Assembly: GCA_965218775.1 (NCBI GenBank)
Contig: CBDCLS010000003.1
Coordinates: 124,001 to 188,000 of the forward strand
From: CAUZIZ01 sp965218775
Lineage (GTDB): Bacteria; Acidobacteriota; UBA6911; RPQK01; JAJDTT01
Length of the DNA stretch: 64,000 bases
Reading direction: 5' to 3'
The notes below the pieces were generated by a model. That model was not told where the DNA came from. It ran no database searches and saw nothing but the letters and a program-made list of their open reading frames with translations. Position numbers and translations under genes: made by a program. Positions 44,783 to 53,165 of this stretch are shown piece after piece (within the stretch, counting starts at the first letter, position 1; every line of letters begins with the position of its first letter).

Positions 44783-44917
44783 ATTTAAGTGGTCCCGAAG
44801 ACAGGATACTATAGCTGGCGCCGCTGAGATTCATCGAACGGACGGCCCGAGCTCTAGAGAAGGATTTCTCGTGCGGGCGGGATGTCTGGTAGAAGGTCTC
44901 CCGGAGGGAGGGATCTC

Positions 44918-46225
44918 GTGAGCGAAATCAAGCATCAAAAAGGCAAGGGTACAGTTCAGGGGCTACCGACAGCACGGAGAGATTTTCTCAGCCAGGGCGC
45001 TGCGCTTCTCACCGGAGCCACTCTGGGGTTGAGTGGCTGCGGCCCCCAGGGGGCAGATTCTACGGGAAGCAACAGGGCATCGCCCTCTGCAACTGGGGAG
45101 GATCGATTCTGGACGGATATCAAGAATCAATTCTTGATTGATCAAGACTCCATTTACCTCAATAACGCGAGTATTGGGGTCCCGCCCCAGCCCGTCCTGG
45201 ATGCCATAACAGAGCACTACCGACAGATCTCTTCAAACCCTACGTCGGCAAAGGGTGCGCTTCACCAACAAATCCAGAAAGTAGTCCTGCCCACTCTCGC
45301 AGAGCTCATTGGCGCTGATACGGATGAGATCGCCTTCATGAGCAATGCGACCGAAGGGCTGGACCTGATCACAAAGGGTATCCCGCTCCAACCAGAAGAT
45401 GAGGTCCTGACAACGACCCATGAACACCCGGCGGGAATTCGGCCCTGGCGCCTTCGGGCAGAGCGGGAGGGCATCACTCTCCGGGAAATCCCGATTCCAA
45501 GCCCCCTCACCAGTAAGGAGCAGGCGATTGATCCACTGAAGGAGGCCATGAATGATCGGACCAAGGTTCTGTTCTTTTGCCAGGTTACGCGAGGTGGACT
45601 CCTCTACCCAGTCCAGGAGCTTTGTGGCCTGGCTCGGGAGCGAGGGATCGTCTCGGCCGTAGACGGAGCTCAGGCGATAGGAAATCTAGAAGTCGATCTT
45701 CATGACCTGGGCTGCGACCTCTACGCCAACAGCCTCCACAAGTGGGTACTGGCACCCATGGGGACGGGAATGTTGTACGTCCGGAAGGGCTTCCAGGACG
45801 AGTTCTTCCCACTTGATGGAAAGGAATCGTCACCCGGTGCGGCGCGCTATCAGGCACAGGGGACAAAGAGTATTCCAATTAGAGCCTCCATTGGCGCCGC
45901 TTTGGAGTTCATCAACATGATCGGCATGCCCAGGATAGAGGAACGAAATCGGATGCTTTCGGACCATCTGAAGGCGGAGTTAGCCAAGACACCTCGAGTC
46001 CATCTCGTCAGCTCGACCTCACCCCAGGTCTCGTCTCCGGGGATGACCATGTTCGAAGTCGAGGGTCGAGGGGGCCTGGAGATGCGGGCCAGGTTCGAAG
46101 AACACGACATCGGCGTCGACGAGCATGTGCGCGACGGCCACGAAGCCGTTCGCGTATCCACACACTTCTACAACACGATTGCCGAAATCGACAAAACCAT
46201 CCGGGTCTTGAAAGAGTTGGTCTGA
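44918..46225 (+). CDS. PLP-dependent class V aminotransferase, Tat-exported (isopenicillin-N epimerase-like)
   Basis: This encodes about 435 residues from GTG 44918, which has GGAGGG upstream. Residues about 19-45 contain ARRDFLSQGAA and LGLSGCG, i.e. a twin-arginine signal with a possible lipobox, unusual for a PLP enzyme and consistent with export of a folded holoenzyme. Catalytic features: YLNNASIGVPP, FMSNATEGLDL, TTTHEHPAG, SAVDGAQAIGN and the PLP lysine in NSLHKWVLAPMGTG (about 278-291). Probably a lyase or epimerase acting in the periplasm. Confidence 0.87.
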   Translation: MSEIKHQKGKGTVQGLPTARRDFLSQGAALLTGATLGLSGCGPQGADSTGSNRASPSATGEDRFWTDIKNQFLIDQDSIYLNNASIGVPPQPVLDAITEHYRQISSNPTSAKGALHQQIQKVVLPTLAELIGADTDEIAFMSNATEGLDLITKGIPLQPEDEVLTTTHEHPAGIRPWRLRAEREGITLREIPIPSPLTSKEQAIDPLKEAMNDRTKVLFFCQVTRGGLLYPVQELCGLARERGIVSAVDGAQAIGNLEVDLHDLGCDLYANSLHKWVLAPMGTGMLYVRKGFQDEFFPLDGKESSPGAARYQAQGTKSIPIRASIGAALEFINMIGMPRIEERNRMLSDHLKAELAKTPRVHLVSSTSPQVSSPGMTMFEVEGRGGLEMRARFEEHDIGVDEHVRDGHEAVRVSTHFYNTIAEIDKTIRVLKELV

Positions 46226-46263
46226 AACTAGAAAATTCCAATCAAGATGCAAGCCACAAGACA

Positions 46264-46357
46264 CAAGATACAAAGCATCGAGTTCGGCGTCGCTTCGCGA
46301 ACTCGACCCGTCGCGCTCGCCACAAACGTTGCCGTATTTACGTTCCAGTGTACTTAG
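46264..46357. repeat. Half copy of terminal-inverted-repeat element family D
   Basis: The minus strand reads CTAAGTACACTGGAACGTAA and continues through ATACGGCAACGTTTG to GATGCTTTGTATCTTG, matching the left third of the element at 19933-20210. The other end is missing. The sequence beyond degrades to TATCTTGTGTCTTGTGGC-type reiterations. Confidence 0.8.
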
Positions 46358-46387
46358 CTCTAGCAACAACCCCGCGAATCCCGGACC

Positions 46388-47434
46388 TCAAGGAAGTGGC
46401 AGTTGAACCCGTCTCGCCTCAGACCAGCTTCGATGAACTGACTCGGAAAGCTCCATGTAGCGGACACCGGTCGCGAAGTCCGTAAACTCTACCTCCTCCT
46501 GACCTCTGATGGCGCTGACGAACTCTTCCTCAACCCGCCATCCACCCCCGGCCTCGACCGCCACCTCTTGAGGAACGTCGCTCCCTCGGTCAAACCAATG
46601 TAGGGCCTCAGTTGCAGCGTTGTATCTGAGCGTACCCTTGCTACCCTGAAGCCGCAGCACCGACTCGGGTTCGCTACCGGCCACAGCACTGCACAGGAGG
46701 TGCCCGGCCGCACCGTTTTCAAATTGAGTGACCACGGTCAGATGATCCGGCATCTCCACCGAATAGGGGCTGCCGGTTTCCGGATCGAGCTTAGAATCAA
46801 TATGAATCTTGGCACAGGCGTCGATCCATTCGACCGAACCCAACCAGCGCACCAGGATTTCGAACCATTGGCCCAAACTCACATAGTTGTGCCCCGAGAG
46901 TTCCTTACGCTGTCTCCACTTCAATGGGGTCTGAGGATCGGTGAGGTCATCGAAGAGATCACGAACCTCCACCGCCAACCATTCCCCCAGGCCGCCCTCG
47001 TCCAGAATCCTGCGAACCGTCCGGTGGACACGGAGACCGAGCGGAGTCGGCACCAGCTGAGTCACCAGGTGCGGCTTTTGCTTCGAAGCCTCCAGCATGA
47101 TCCGAGCCTCCGACAGGTCCATCGCCATCCTGGCTTCGCAGAGGACGTGCTTTCCTTCTTCCAATGCTGCGCAGGTGATCTCGCGGTGCAGGTAGGGCCA
47201 GGTACCGATGCAGACCGCATCGACATCGGGAGAAGAGATGACATCGCGCCAAGAGTCCTTGATCTCGAGAATGTTGTACTCTCGGGCAACCTTTTCTGAG
47301 GATTCCCGACTCCGATTGGCGACACAGACGATTTCGACGTTGGGTAGAGATTGAAAGCCGGGGATGTGTTGTCTCTTGGTGTTTGCCCCAGCTCCTACCA
47401 GGCCTATACGAAGGGTGTCATATTTTTCTTGCAT
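46388..47434 (-). CDS. Gfo/Idh/MocA family oxidoreductase with altered EKP motif
   Basis: This encodes 348 residues. The N-terminal Rossmann fold starts IGLVGAGANTKRQHIPGFQ and the usual VLCEKP motif is here VLCEARMAM (about 94-102), so the conserved Lys of the family is absent. The C-terminal GFO_IDH_MocA domain follows, ending in a segment typical of sugar/inositol dehydrogenases. NAD-dependent sugar oxidation is the default role, but the missing Lys warns of altered activity. Isolated, followed by a gene of unknown function on the same strand. Confidence 0.87.
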   Translation of the reverse strand: MQEKYDTLRIGLVGAGANTKRQHIPGFQSLPNVEIVCVANRSRESSEKVAREYNILEIKDSWRDVISSPDVDAVCIGTWPYLHREITCAALEEGKHVLCEARMAMDLSEARIMLEASKQKPHLVTQLVPTPLGLRVHRTVRRILDEGGLGEWLAVEVRDLFDDLTDPQTPLKWRQRKELSGHNYVSLGQWFEILVRWLGSVEWIDACAKIHIDSKLDPETGSPYSVEMPDHLTVVTQFENGAAGHLLCSAVAGSEPESVLRLQGSKGTLRYNAATEALHWFDRGSDVPQEVAVEAGGGWRVEEEFVSAIRGQEEVEFTDFATGVRYMELSESVHRSWSEARRVQLPLP

Positions 47435-47509
47435 ACCTGCCTTTCCGGCAAAAGGGAACTTGCCATGATAACGGTGTGCTCGCGAGGGGTGTCGGTCAAC
47501 CAGGCAGAG

Positions 47510-48292
47510 TCAATCCGACTGCATGGTGCTGATCTCATCCTTTGAGATCTTGTCGACGCTCTTAGGGTTGAAAGTTTGTTGGGTCGCTACTCGAAGAGCG
47601 ACCTCGATTCTTCCTCCCGTCAACACGAAGAACTGGAGCAGAAACCCTCCCCCCTGCATGGTTTCGATCTGGTACTCCTGATTGCTCAAATCGCCTAACC
47701 AATCACCCACTCGGTCGGAGAATTCGGGAGACTCGACCACGGCCTGAGGAAGGGCCAGAATCAAGGTGCCAGGTTCGTCTGCGAGTGCTTCGGCGATGCA
47801 CTTTCTGACTTCAGCCATGAAGGACACCAAGCGCCCCGCGTACTCCGGCTCGCTGGTCTGGTCGCGGTCTGGCGAAGCCAGACCCCAGGTAATATGGTGG
47901 ATAAAGGGATTCCCGTACCCCTGGCTCAGCATGTGGTCGCGGGCGGCCTCGTCCACAGGATGAACCACGGCAACATAGTCGAACCAACCTTGAGCGCGAG
48001 CCGGACTCTGGGCCGGCAGCCCCGAGGGTACGTTGATATAGTCATGTCCGTCGACAGGGGAAGGGTAGCACCGGGTATCCCAGCCGGCGACATATCCGAG
48101 CTTTTTCAAGGGCCCGGCCACTGCCTGAGGAGGATCGCTAAAAATGGCGGCGTGGTCCGGATTGGGAAGAAGCGGAACGCCCGCCTCCAGCATCTTTAGA
48201 CCGACGGCCATCGCCTCAGACAAACGCTCCTCTGCGTTGGGGATCTGTAGATGGTGGCTGAAATCAACGGGCAGAACAATCTGATCACTCAT
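47510..48292 (-). CDS. Uncharacterised protein
   Basis: This encodes 260 residues without signal or membrane segment. Distinct phrases: FDYVAVVHPVDEAARDHMLS, YGNPFIHHITWGLASP, ALPQAVVESPEFSDRVGDWL. The HHITWG segment is reminiscent of metal-binding positions in glyoxalase/VOC-like folds, but that is only an impression. It is 10 bp from the lipoprotein gene at 48303-48596 and oriented with the Gfo/Idh gene. Confidence 0.7.
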   Translation of the reverse strand: MSDQIVLPVDFSHHLQIPNAEERLSEAMAVGLKMLEAGVPLLPNPDHAAIFSDPPQAVAGPLKKLGYVAGWDTRCYPSPVDGHDYINVPSGLPAQSPARAQGWFDYVAVVHPVDEAARDHMLSQGYGNPFIHHITWGLASPDRDQTSEPEYAGRLVSFMAEVRKCIAEALADEPGTLILALPQAVVESPEFSDRVGDWLGDLSNQEYQIETMQGGGFLLQFFVLTGGRIEVALRVATQQTFNPKSVDKISKDEISTMQSD

Positions 48293-48302
48293 GTGCCAGA
48301 AA

Positions 48303-48596
48303 CTACTTGATCTTTGCTACGACCATGGTTACGTGATTGCTGTCTCCCTTTTTCTTGTAATAGGTGTGAACGTAGGTCCCTTCGTCGAACTCGCCTCCCC
48401 TGATCGAGCTGGGCGTGAACAGGAAGGTAAGCTCCTTGCCCCCCTTGGTATTCACCACCAGCTCTTCGTCGGAGATGGCCTGGACAGTCCCGTAGACATC
48501 GAACACCTTTTCCTCAATCGGCTTGCCCTTCCTCCAGAAGCAACCCGGCTGGAGCAAGAGAGAAACGCTTAGCAGCAACCACAAAACTGTTCGCAT
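48303..48596 (-). CDS. Small lipoprotein with OB-like domain
   Basis: This encodes 97 residues. Signal with lipobox (LLLQPGCFW; Cys about 19), then a beta-rich domain (VYGTVQAISDEELVVNTKGG, LTFLFTPSSI, GTYVHTYYKKKGDSNHVTMV) like DUF5666-type exported domains. Outer- or inner-membrane-anchored; role unknown. Confidence 0.75.
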   Translation of the reverse strand: MRTVLWLLLSVSLLLQPGCFWRKGKPIEEKVFDVYGTVQAISDEELVVNTKGGKELTFLFTPSSIRGGEFDEGTYVHTYYKKKGDSNHVTMVVAKIK

Positions 48597-48635
48597 CGTT
48601 GTGATTCTATCCGGAGGAGGATGGGCAGAGCAAGA

Positions 48636-49082
48636 TCACTCTGTGGCAGAATGCCCCAACGGGATCCTTTCTAAAAGCCCCCGCACACTTCGCTCGATCT
48701 GGGAGCGGACCGCCCGAAATCCTGCGATGATGTCCGAGCGTTCGCCAACAGTTGCAGCCGGATCAGGCAGCCCCCAGTGCTCTGCAACCAAACCCGGAGG
48801 CAACACCGGGCAGGCGGCCTCTGCCTGTCCACACAGGGTTACCAGATATTGGTACTCGTTCAGATTCTTACCGGCTAGCGAGTCAGAGGTCTGGCCAGAG
48901 ATGTCGATGCCCACTTCGGACATGACCTCGACGGCGTACGGATTCACTCGCGTCGGATGGGTTCCAGCACTGTCGATTTCCACCTGACCTCCCCCATAAA
49001 AGCGTGCGAACCCCTCTGCCATTTGGCTGCGCGCTGAGTTTGCGGTGCACACGAAGAGGACTGACACAGGTTTAGTCATCAC
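48636..49082 (-). CDS. Arsenate reductase / low-molecular-weight protein tyrosine phosphatase family
   Basis: This encodes 148 residues. The P-loop VLFVCTANSARSQMAEG (C-x5-R at about 12-18) and DPAATVGERSDI near residue 108 fit thioredoxin-coupled ArsC of the LMW phosphatase group; additional Cys in TLCGQAEAACPV may serve the disulfide cascade. It would reduce arsenate to arsenite for export, but no ArsR or exporter is adjacent. Divergent from a cytochrome c gene across a 51-bp AT-rich region. Confidence 0.85.
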   Translation of the reverse strand: MMTKPVSVLFVCTANSARSQMAEGFARFYGGGQVEIDSAGTHPTRVNPYAVEVMSEVGIDISGQTSDSLAGKNLNEYQYLVTLCGQAEAACPVLPPGLVAEHWGLPDPAATVGERSDIIAGFRAVRSQIERSVRGLLERIPLGHSATE

Positions 49083-49133
49083 TAAACTTATTTTTGCAAA
49101 ACACTAAATTACTACGATACAATCTCTAACACG

Positions 49134-49559
49134 ATGTCTCGGATCGGTTCGGCCTCGCCTGTCAATCGGGTTCTCGGTGCCCTGAGGAGTGCAGCTGCTC
49201 TGGCCTTTCTTGCGCTCATCTCCACCGGGTGCGAGGAATCCAGAGCCAGGAGCAATCTCAGCAACGCCCAGGAACAGCGAGCCAAGCAGATCATCGTGTC
49301 CAACCGATGTGGGTCCTGTCACACGCTGCAGGCCCGCGGACTCAACCTCAGCGGAAGGATTGGACCCAATCTGACCCACCAGGGCCGTCGAGGCCGCCGG
49401 ACAAAATGGTTGAAGAAGCAACTGGTGAACCCGCACTCGGTTCCGGACGAAGAGGTTACTACAGGATTTGAGGGAAGACAAAAGTGGATGCCCCAGTTCG
49501 ATAAGCTGGATGGCCGGGATCTGGAGGCCATCACCCGTTTCCTCCAAAGCCTCAAGTAG
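49134..49559 (+). CDS. Mono-heme cytochrome c lipoprotein
   Basis: This encodes 141 residues. Signal with lipobox (LALISTGCEES; Cys about 33) and one heme site CGSCH (about 59-63) with distal Met in QKWMPQFDKL; DLEAITRFLQSL is the C-terminal cytochrome helix. A small electron carrier on the periplasmic face of a membrane. Close to, and convergent with, the fumarate reductase operon, suggesting respiratory context. Confidence 0.88.
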   Translation: MSRIGSASPVNRVLGALRSAAALAFLALISTGCEESRARSNLSNAQEQRAKQIIVSNRCGSCHTLQARGLNLSGRIGPNLTHQGRRGRRTKWLKKQLVNPHSVPDEEVTTGFEGRQKWMPQFDKLDGRDLEAITRFLQSLK

Positions 49560-49582
49560 CCCGCCAGACGGTCAGACGATTC

Positions 49583-49945
49583 TCACAGACAGAAAAAGAG
49601 CAAAACGAGGGTGGCTGCGCTGGCTGCGATCGCGGTCCCATAGCAGAGAACCGCTACCGGAGCTTTGATGCTCCTCAGGCCCATGTCGATGAGAACGTAT
49701 CGAAAGCGATGGGCCCAATGGAAGAGTGACAAAGAGATCAAGAGGAGAAGATAGATCTTCAGCAGTGGATGCTCTAGCCAGGTCAGGAGGCGTTGGTACC
49801 CGATCACCTCAGGTTGGATCCAGCCGAAACTGATTCCCACACCCGTGGTCAAGATGTGAGCCGGCAACAAGAACGCGGCCAGGGTGCCGCCGGCCGAAAA
49901 CAGCGCCCACCAAAACGGATCCGTGGTCTTCAATCTCGCTGCCAT
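49583..49945 (-). CDS. frdD: Fumarate reductase subunit D (membrane anchor)
   Basis: This encodes 120 residues with three transmembrane helices (about 13-35, 58-77, 97-118). LLISLSLFHWAHRFRYVLIDMG resembles FrdD. It starts 2 bp after the frdC stop and is the last gene of frdABCD. With FrdC it anchors the complex and binds quinone. Confidence 0.85.
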   Translation of the reverse strand: MAARLKTTDPFWWALFSAGGTLAAFLLPAHILTTGVGISFGWIQPEVIGYQRLLTWLEHPLLKIYLLLLISLSLFHWAHRFRYVLIDMGLRSIKAPVAVLCYGTAIAASAATLVLLFFCL

Positions 49946-49946
49946 T

Positions 49947-50354
49947 CTAGCTCGTTCCCAGAAGGTAGAAGAGGAGCCCGGAGAGCACGAGCCACACCAG
50001 ATAGTTCGTCAGCAGGACCAACCGGGGCGGAATCACCCGGCTCCCCAGGCGGACCACCATTACGATGGGGGTCAAACTGAACCAGGTGACCGAGTGGTAG
50101 AGGGCGAACGCCAGAATCACCACAAACGAAATGCAGGCAAAGGGCGTCTGGAGGGACTCCAGATACGCCGTGTATTGAGCCTCTCCCTGGGATAGACGAT
50201 AAAGCCCCACCAGATAGGACACCACGAACAATGCTACGAACAGAGAAGATACCTCCCGCAGCATGAAGAGGAAATAGTTTCGGGTACTCAGCCACCAGGT
50301 GGGAGACATTGGCTGCTTATAAACAGGGTATCGGGTTAGCCTCTCCTGATTCAC
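49947..50354 (-). CDS. frdC: Fumarate reductase subunit C (membrane anchor)
   Basis: This encodes about 135 residues from GTG 50354, overlapping the frdB stop by GTGA (4 nt), which decides the start; upstream extension only reads frdB DNA. PMSPTWWLSTRNYFLFMLRE is the FrdC signature, followed by three transmembrane helices with LYHSVTWFSLTP. It forms the quinone-binding anchor with FrdD. Confidence 0.87.
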   Translation of the reverse strand: MNQERLTRYPVYKQPMSPTWWLSTRNYFLFMLREVSSLFVALFVVSYLVGLYRLSQGEAQYTAYLESLQTPFACISFVVILAFALYHSVTWFSLTPIVMVVRLGSRVIPPRLVLLTNYLVWLVLSGLLFYLLGTS

Positions 50355-51091
50355 GACTTCCCCCAGGGCCAGATCATCGACAGCATGTAATCCTTGGTCA
50401 GCTGGACTTTGGAACGTTGGATCGCCGCCGCCGGGTCGACATGCTTGGGACAAACTTCGGAGCACTCTCCCACGAAGGTACACTCCCAGATACCCTCATA
50501 GCTCCCGATAATCGGAGTCCGCTCGCCCTGACCCTGCTCCCTCGAGTCCATGTCATAGCGGTGTGCCAAAGCGATGGCCGCCGGTCCGATAAAGCTTGAG
50601 TCGTTGCCGTAAACCGGACAGGCGGCGTAACAAAGCATGCAATTGATGCACATGCTGAACTGCCTGAACTCGGCCAACTGATCCGGCGACTGCAGGTACT
50701 CTCCTTCTGCGATCGGCTTCTCCTCGTCACGAATCATCCACGGCTTGACTTCCTCCAGTTTGTCCATGAAGTCAGACATATCAATGACCAGATCGCGGAT
50801 AATCGGGAAATTGGCCAGTGGTGCTACTTTTACCTCGTTGGGATAGTAGTCCTTCAAGAAAACGGCACAGGTCAGCTTGGGAACTCCATTGACCGTCATT
50901 CCACAGCTGCCACACACCCCCATACGACACGACCAGCGAAAGCTCAGAGTGCCATCGATATGGTCCTTGATGTGGTTGATTGCATCCAGAACCACCATAT
51001 CCTCCCGATACGGGACTGAGTAGCTCTGCTCATAGGGGTGCGAATCCTTTTCCGGATCGTATCGCGTTACGGTAATCTTGATCTCGCTCAT
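50351..51091 (-). CDS. frdB: Fumarate reductase/succinate dehydrogenase iron-sulfur subunit
   Basis: This encodes 246 residues from ATG 51091 (an upstream extension to 51157 is not needed). [2Fe-2S]: CRMGVCGSCG with a following Cys; the other clusters: CINCMLCYAACP and CTFVGECSEVCPKHVDP. This is the FrdB/SdhB electron wire between FAD and quinone. Order A-B-C-D and short C/D anchors point to the E. coli-type QFR/SQR. Confidence 0.92.
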   Translation of the reverse strand: MSEIKITVTRYDPEKDSHPYEQSYSVPYREDMVVLDAINHIKDHIDGTLSFRWSCRMGVCGSCGMTVNGVPKLTCAVFLKDYYPNEVKVAPLANFPIIRDLVIDMSDFMDKLEEVKPWMIRDEEKPIAEGEYLQSPDQLAEFRQFSMCINCMLCYAACPVYGNDSSFIGPAAIALAHRYDMDSREQGQGERTPIIGSYEGIWECTFVGECSEVCPKHVDPAAAIQRSKVQLTKDYMLSMIWPWGKS

Positions 51092-51129
51092 AGATAACTC
51101 ACGAAACCTGAATGTCCGGGCAAGAGAAC

Positions 51130-52839
51130 CTAGTACTTTCGCTCCTGCGGAGGCCAACGAGTGATCGTCACTGGCTGCTTCTCCAGCCGCGGCCCCTCAT
51201 CGGAGGCATAGACCAGGTGATGATGGAGGAAGTTTTCATCGTCTCGCTCGGGGAAGTCTATTCGCGCCTGGGCACCGCGCGATTCCTCTCTCGCCAGGGC
51301 TGAGACGGCGAGGCATCGCGCCACATCAAGCATGAAGTCGAGTTCCAGAACCGACATCAGCCCGGTATTGAAGACCGAGGTCCGATCCTCAATGGTGACG
51401 TTCTGAAAGCGCTCCCGAAGCTCGGAGAGGGTCTGAGTGGTTTTCTCCAACCCCTCCTTGGTTCGGTAAACTCCGCATCCTTCTTCTATGGCGTGGTTCA
51501 TCTCCAATCGGAGTCCACTGATGCTTTCGGTCCCACCCCCCTTGGCCAGGAAATCTCTCTTGATACGGTTGCTCTCATCGGCGGCCAAGGCTTCGGCAGC
51601 GCTCGAGGTGACAGCCCCTTCCTCCAGTGCGTGCTGGGCCGCCGCGGTACCACTGAACCCTCCAAAGACGAGACATTCCGTCAGGGAGTTCGATCCCAGC
51701 CGATTGGATCCATTGATCGTGACACAGGCCACCTCTCCAGAAGCGAACAAGCCAGAAATAGGAGTCTTTCCATTCAGATCGGTGCTCACCCCTCCCATCA
51801 TGTAGTGAACAACCGGTCGCACTGGAATGGGCTTCACAACCGGGTCAATCCCCACATACTTGACTACCAGCTCGCGGACAAAGGGGAGTTTCTCATCGAT
51901 CAGCTTTTCTCCCAGGTGTGTCAAGTCAAGGTGAACATACTGGCCGTGATCCCCCTTGTGGGCCCGTCCCGCCTCCATCTCCTTGATAATCGCTCGAGAG
52001 AGGATGTCCCTTGGTCCCAGTTCCATCTTGCCAGGGATATAGTTTTCCAGGAACCGGTCGCCCTCGTTGTTCTTCAGGTATCCACCTTCTCCCCGAGAGG
52101 CCTCGGTGATCAGGATGCCGGTGCCGGGTAGACCGGTGGGGTGATACTGGACGAACTCCATGTCCTTGAGAGGAGCACCCGCCCGGTAGGCCATCGCCAT
52201 CCCGTCTCCGGTCTTGATGTTGCCGTTCGTCGTAAACGGAAAAACGCGCCCGCAGCCACCAGAGCAAAGCAAAACCGACTTTGCCAGAAGGGAATTGATT
52301 TCGCCGGTATGAAGATTGATAGCCGTCACTCCGACACACTTCCCGTCCTCGACCAGGAGAGAGGTCACGAACCATTCGTCGAAGCGGCGAACGCTGGCGT
52401 GTCTGAGAGAATGCTGAAAAAGGCTGTGCAGCATGTGGAAGCCGGTCTTGTCGGCCGCGAACACGGTCCGCTTGACGCTCATGCCGCCGAAGGCGCGGAC
52501 ACTGATCCGACCGTCCGGATCCCGGCTCCAGGGGCATCCCCAATGCTCCAGCTGAATCAGCTCTTCGGGACAGGTGTTGACGAACAGCTCAACGGCGTCC
52601 TGGTCGGCCAAGTAGTCACTGCCCCGGATGGTGTCGAAGCAATGGAGGTCGAGATTGTCATCCTCCCGCATCACGGCCGCCGCTCCACCTTCCGCCGAGA
52701 CCGTATGGCTGCGCATGGGATAGACCTTGGACACCACCGCAATATCCAACGTCGGCTCAACCTCGACTGCGGCAGTAGCAGCTCGCAGTCCTGCCGCCCC
52801 TCCACCAACGATTAGAAGGTCGCAGTTTAGGGTGCTCAT
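51130..52839 (-). CDS. frdA: Fumarate reductase/succinate dehydrogenase flavoprotein subunit
   Basis: This encodes 569 residues from ATG 52839 (a GTG at 52860 is in frame). FAD motif LIVGGGAAGLRAA, covalent flavin His in RSHTVSAEGGAAA, PTGLPGTGILITEASRGEGGYL and the catalytic VRPVVHYMMGGVSTD region are intact. It interconverts fumarate and succinate in the respiratory chain. First of frdABCD; the divergent gene at 53166 is separated by a family G palindrome. Confidence 0.94.
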   Translation of the reverse strand: MSTLNCDLLIVGGGAAGLRAATAAVEVEPTLDIAVVSKVYPMRSHTVSAEGGAAAVMREDDNLDLHCFDTIRGSDYLADQDAVELFVNTCPEELIQLEHWGCPWSRDPDGRISVRAFGGMSVKRTVFAADKTGFHMLHSLFQHSLRHASVRRFDEWFVTSLLVEDGKCVGVTAINLHTGEINSLLAKSVLLCSGGCGRVFPFTTNGNIKTGDGMAMAYRAGAPLKDMEFVQYHPTGLPGTGILITEASRGEGGYLKNNEGDRFLENYIPGKMELGPRDILSRAIIKEMEAGRAHKGDHGQYVHLDLTHLGEKLIDEKLPFVRELVVKYVGIDPVVKPIPVRPVVHYMMGGVSTDLNGKTPISGLFASGEVACVTINGSNRLGSNSLTECLVFGGFSGTAAAQHALEEGAVTSSAAEALAADESNRIKRDFLAKGGGTESISGLRLEMNHAIEEGCGVYRTKEGLEKTTQTLSELRERFQNVTIEDRTSVFNTGLMSVLELDFMLDVARCLAVSALAREESRGAQARIDFPERDDENFLHHHLVYASDEGPRLEKQPVTITRWPPQERKY

Positions 52840-52938
52840 AGAAGTCGTAGATCTTGGCACACTGCTAACCAGGGAATCAAGGTTTGCTGACCCGACAAAG
52901 ATCCCTTACACTCGGTCCGATTCTGGGACCCGTGGGAT

Positions 52939-53058
52939 ACTTCGACATTCGCATGTTCGGTGTTCTGCGGTTTGTGATTTAGACTTTTCCCTTGCTCTGG
53001 AGAAGGCAACCGGTGGAAATGCTGAACCGCGAAATATCGAAGATGCGAATGTCGAAGG
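52939..53058. repeat. Palindromic repeat family G, between divergent frdA and ThDP-enzyme genes
   Basis: Arms CTTCGACATTCGCATGTTCG and the inverted CGAAGATGCGAATGTCGAAG, with the conserved centre TTGCTCTGGAGAAGGCAACC in the opposite orientation to the copies at 5203 and 20228. Explains most of the 326-bp gap. Confidence 0.82.
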
Positions 53059-53165
53059 GCCAGAAGTCCTTCCTGGCTGTGATCAGACCTAAACCGGAGA
53101 CTTGATATGCTAGTAGCTGCCGACACTGGAAAAACCCAGACCACCGAATAACCGGGAGGATGTCC

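Noticed and set aside
51493..52815. Plus-strand open frames opposite frdA
   Set aside because: frdA is unmistakable on the other strand; these are shadows caused by codon bias.
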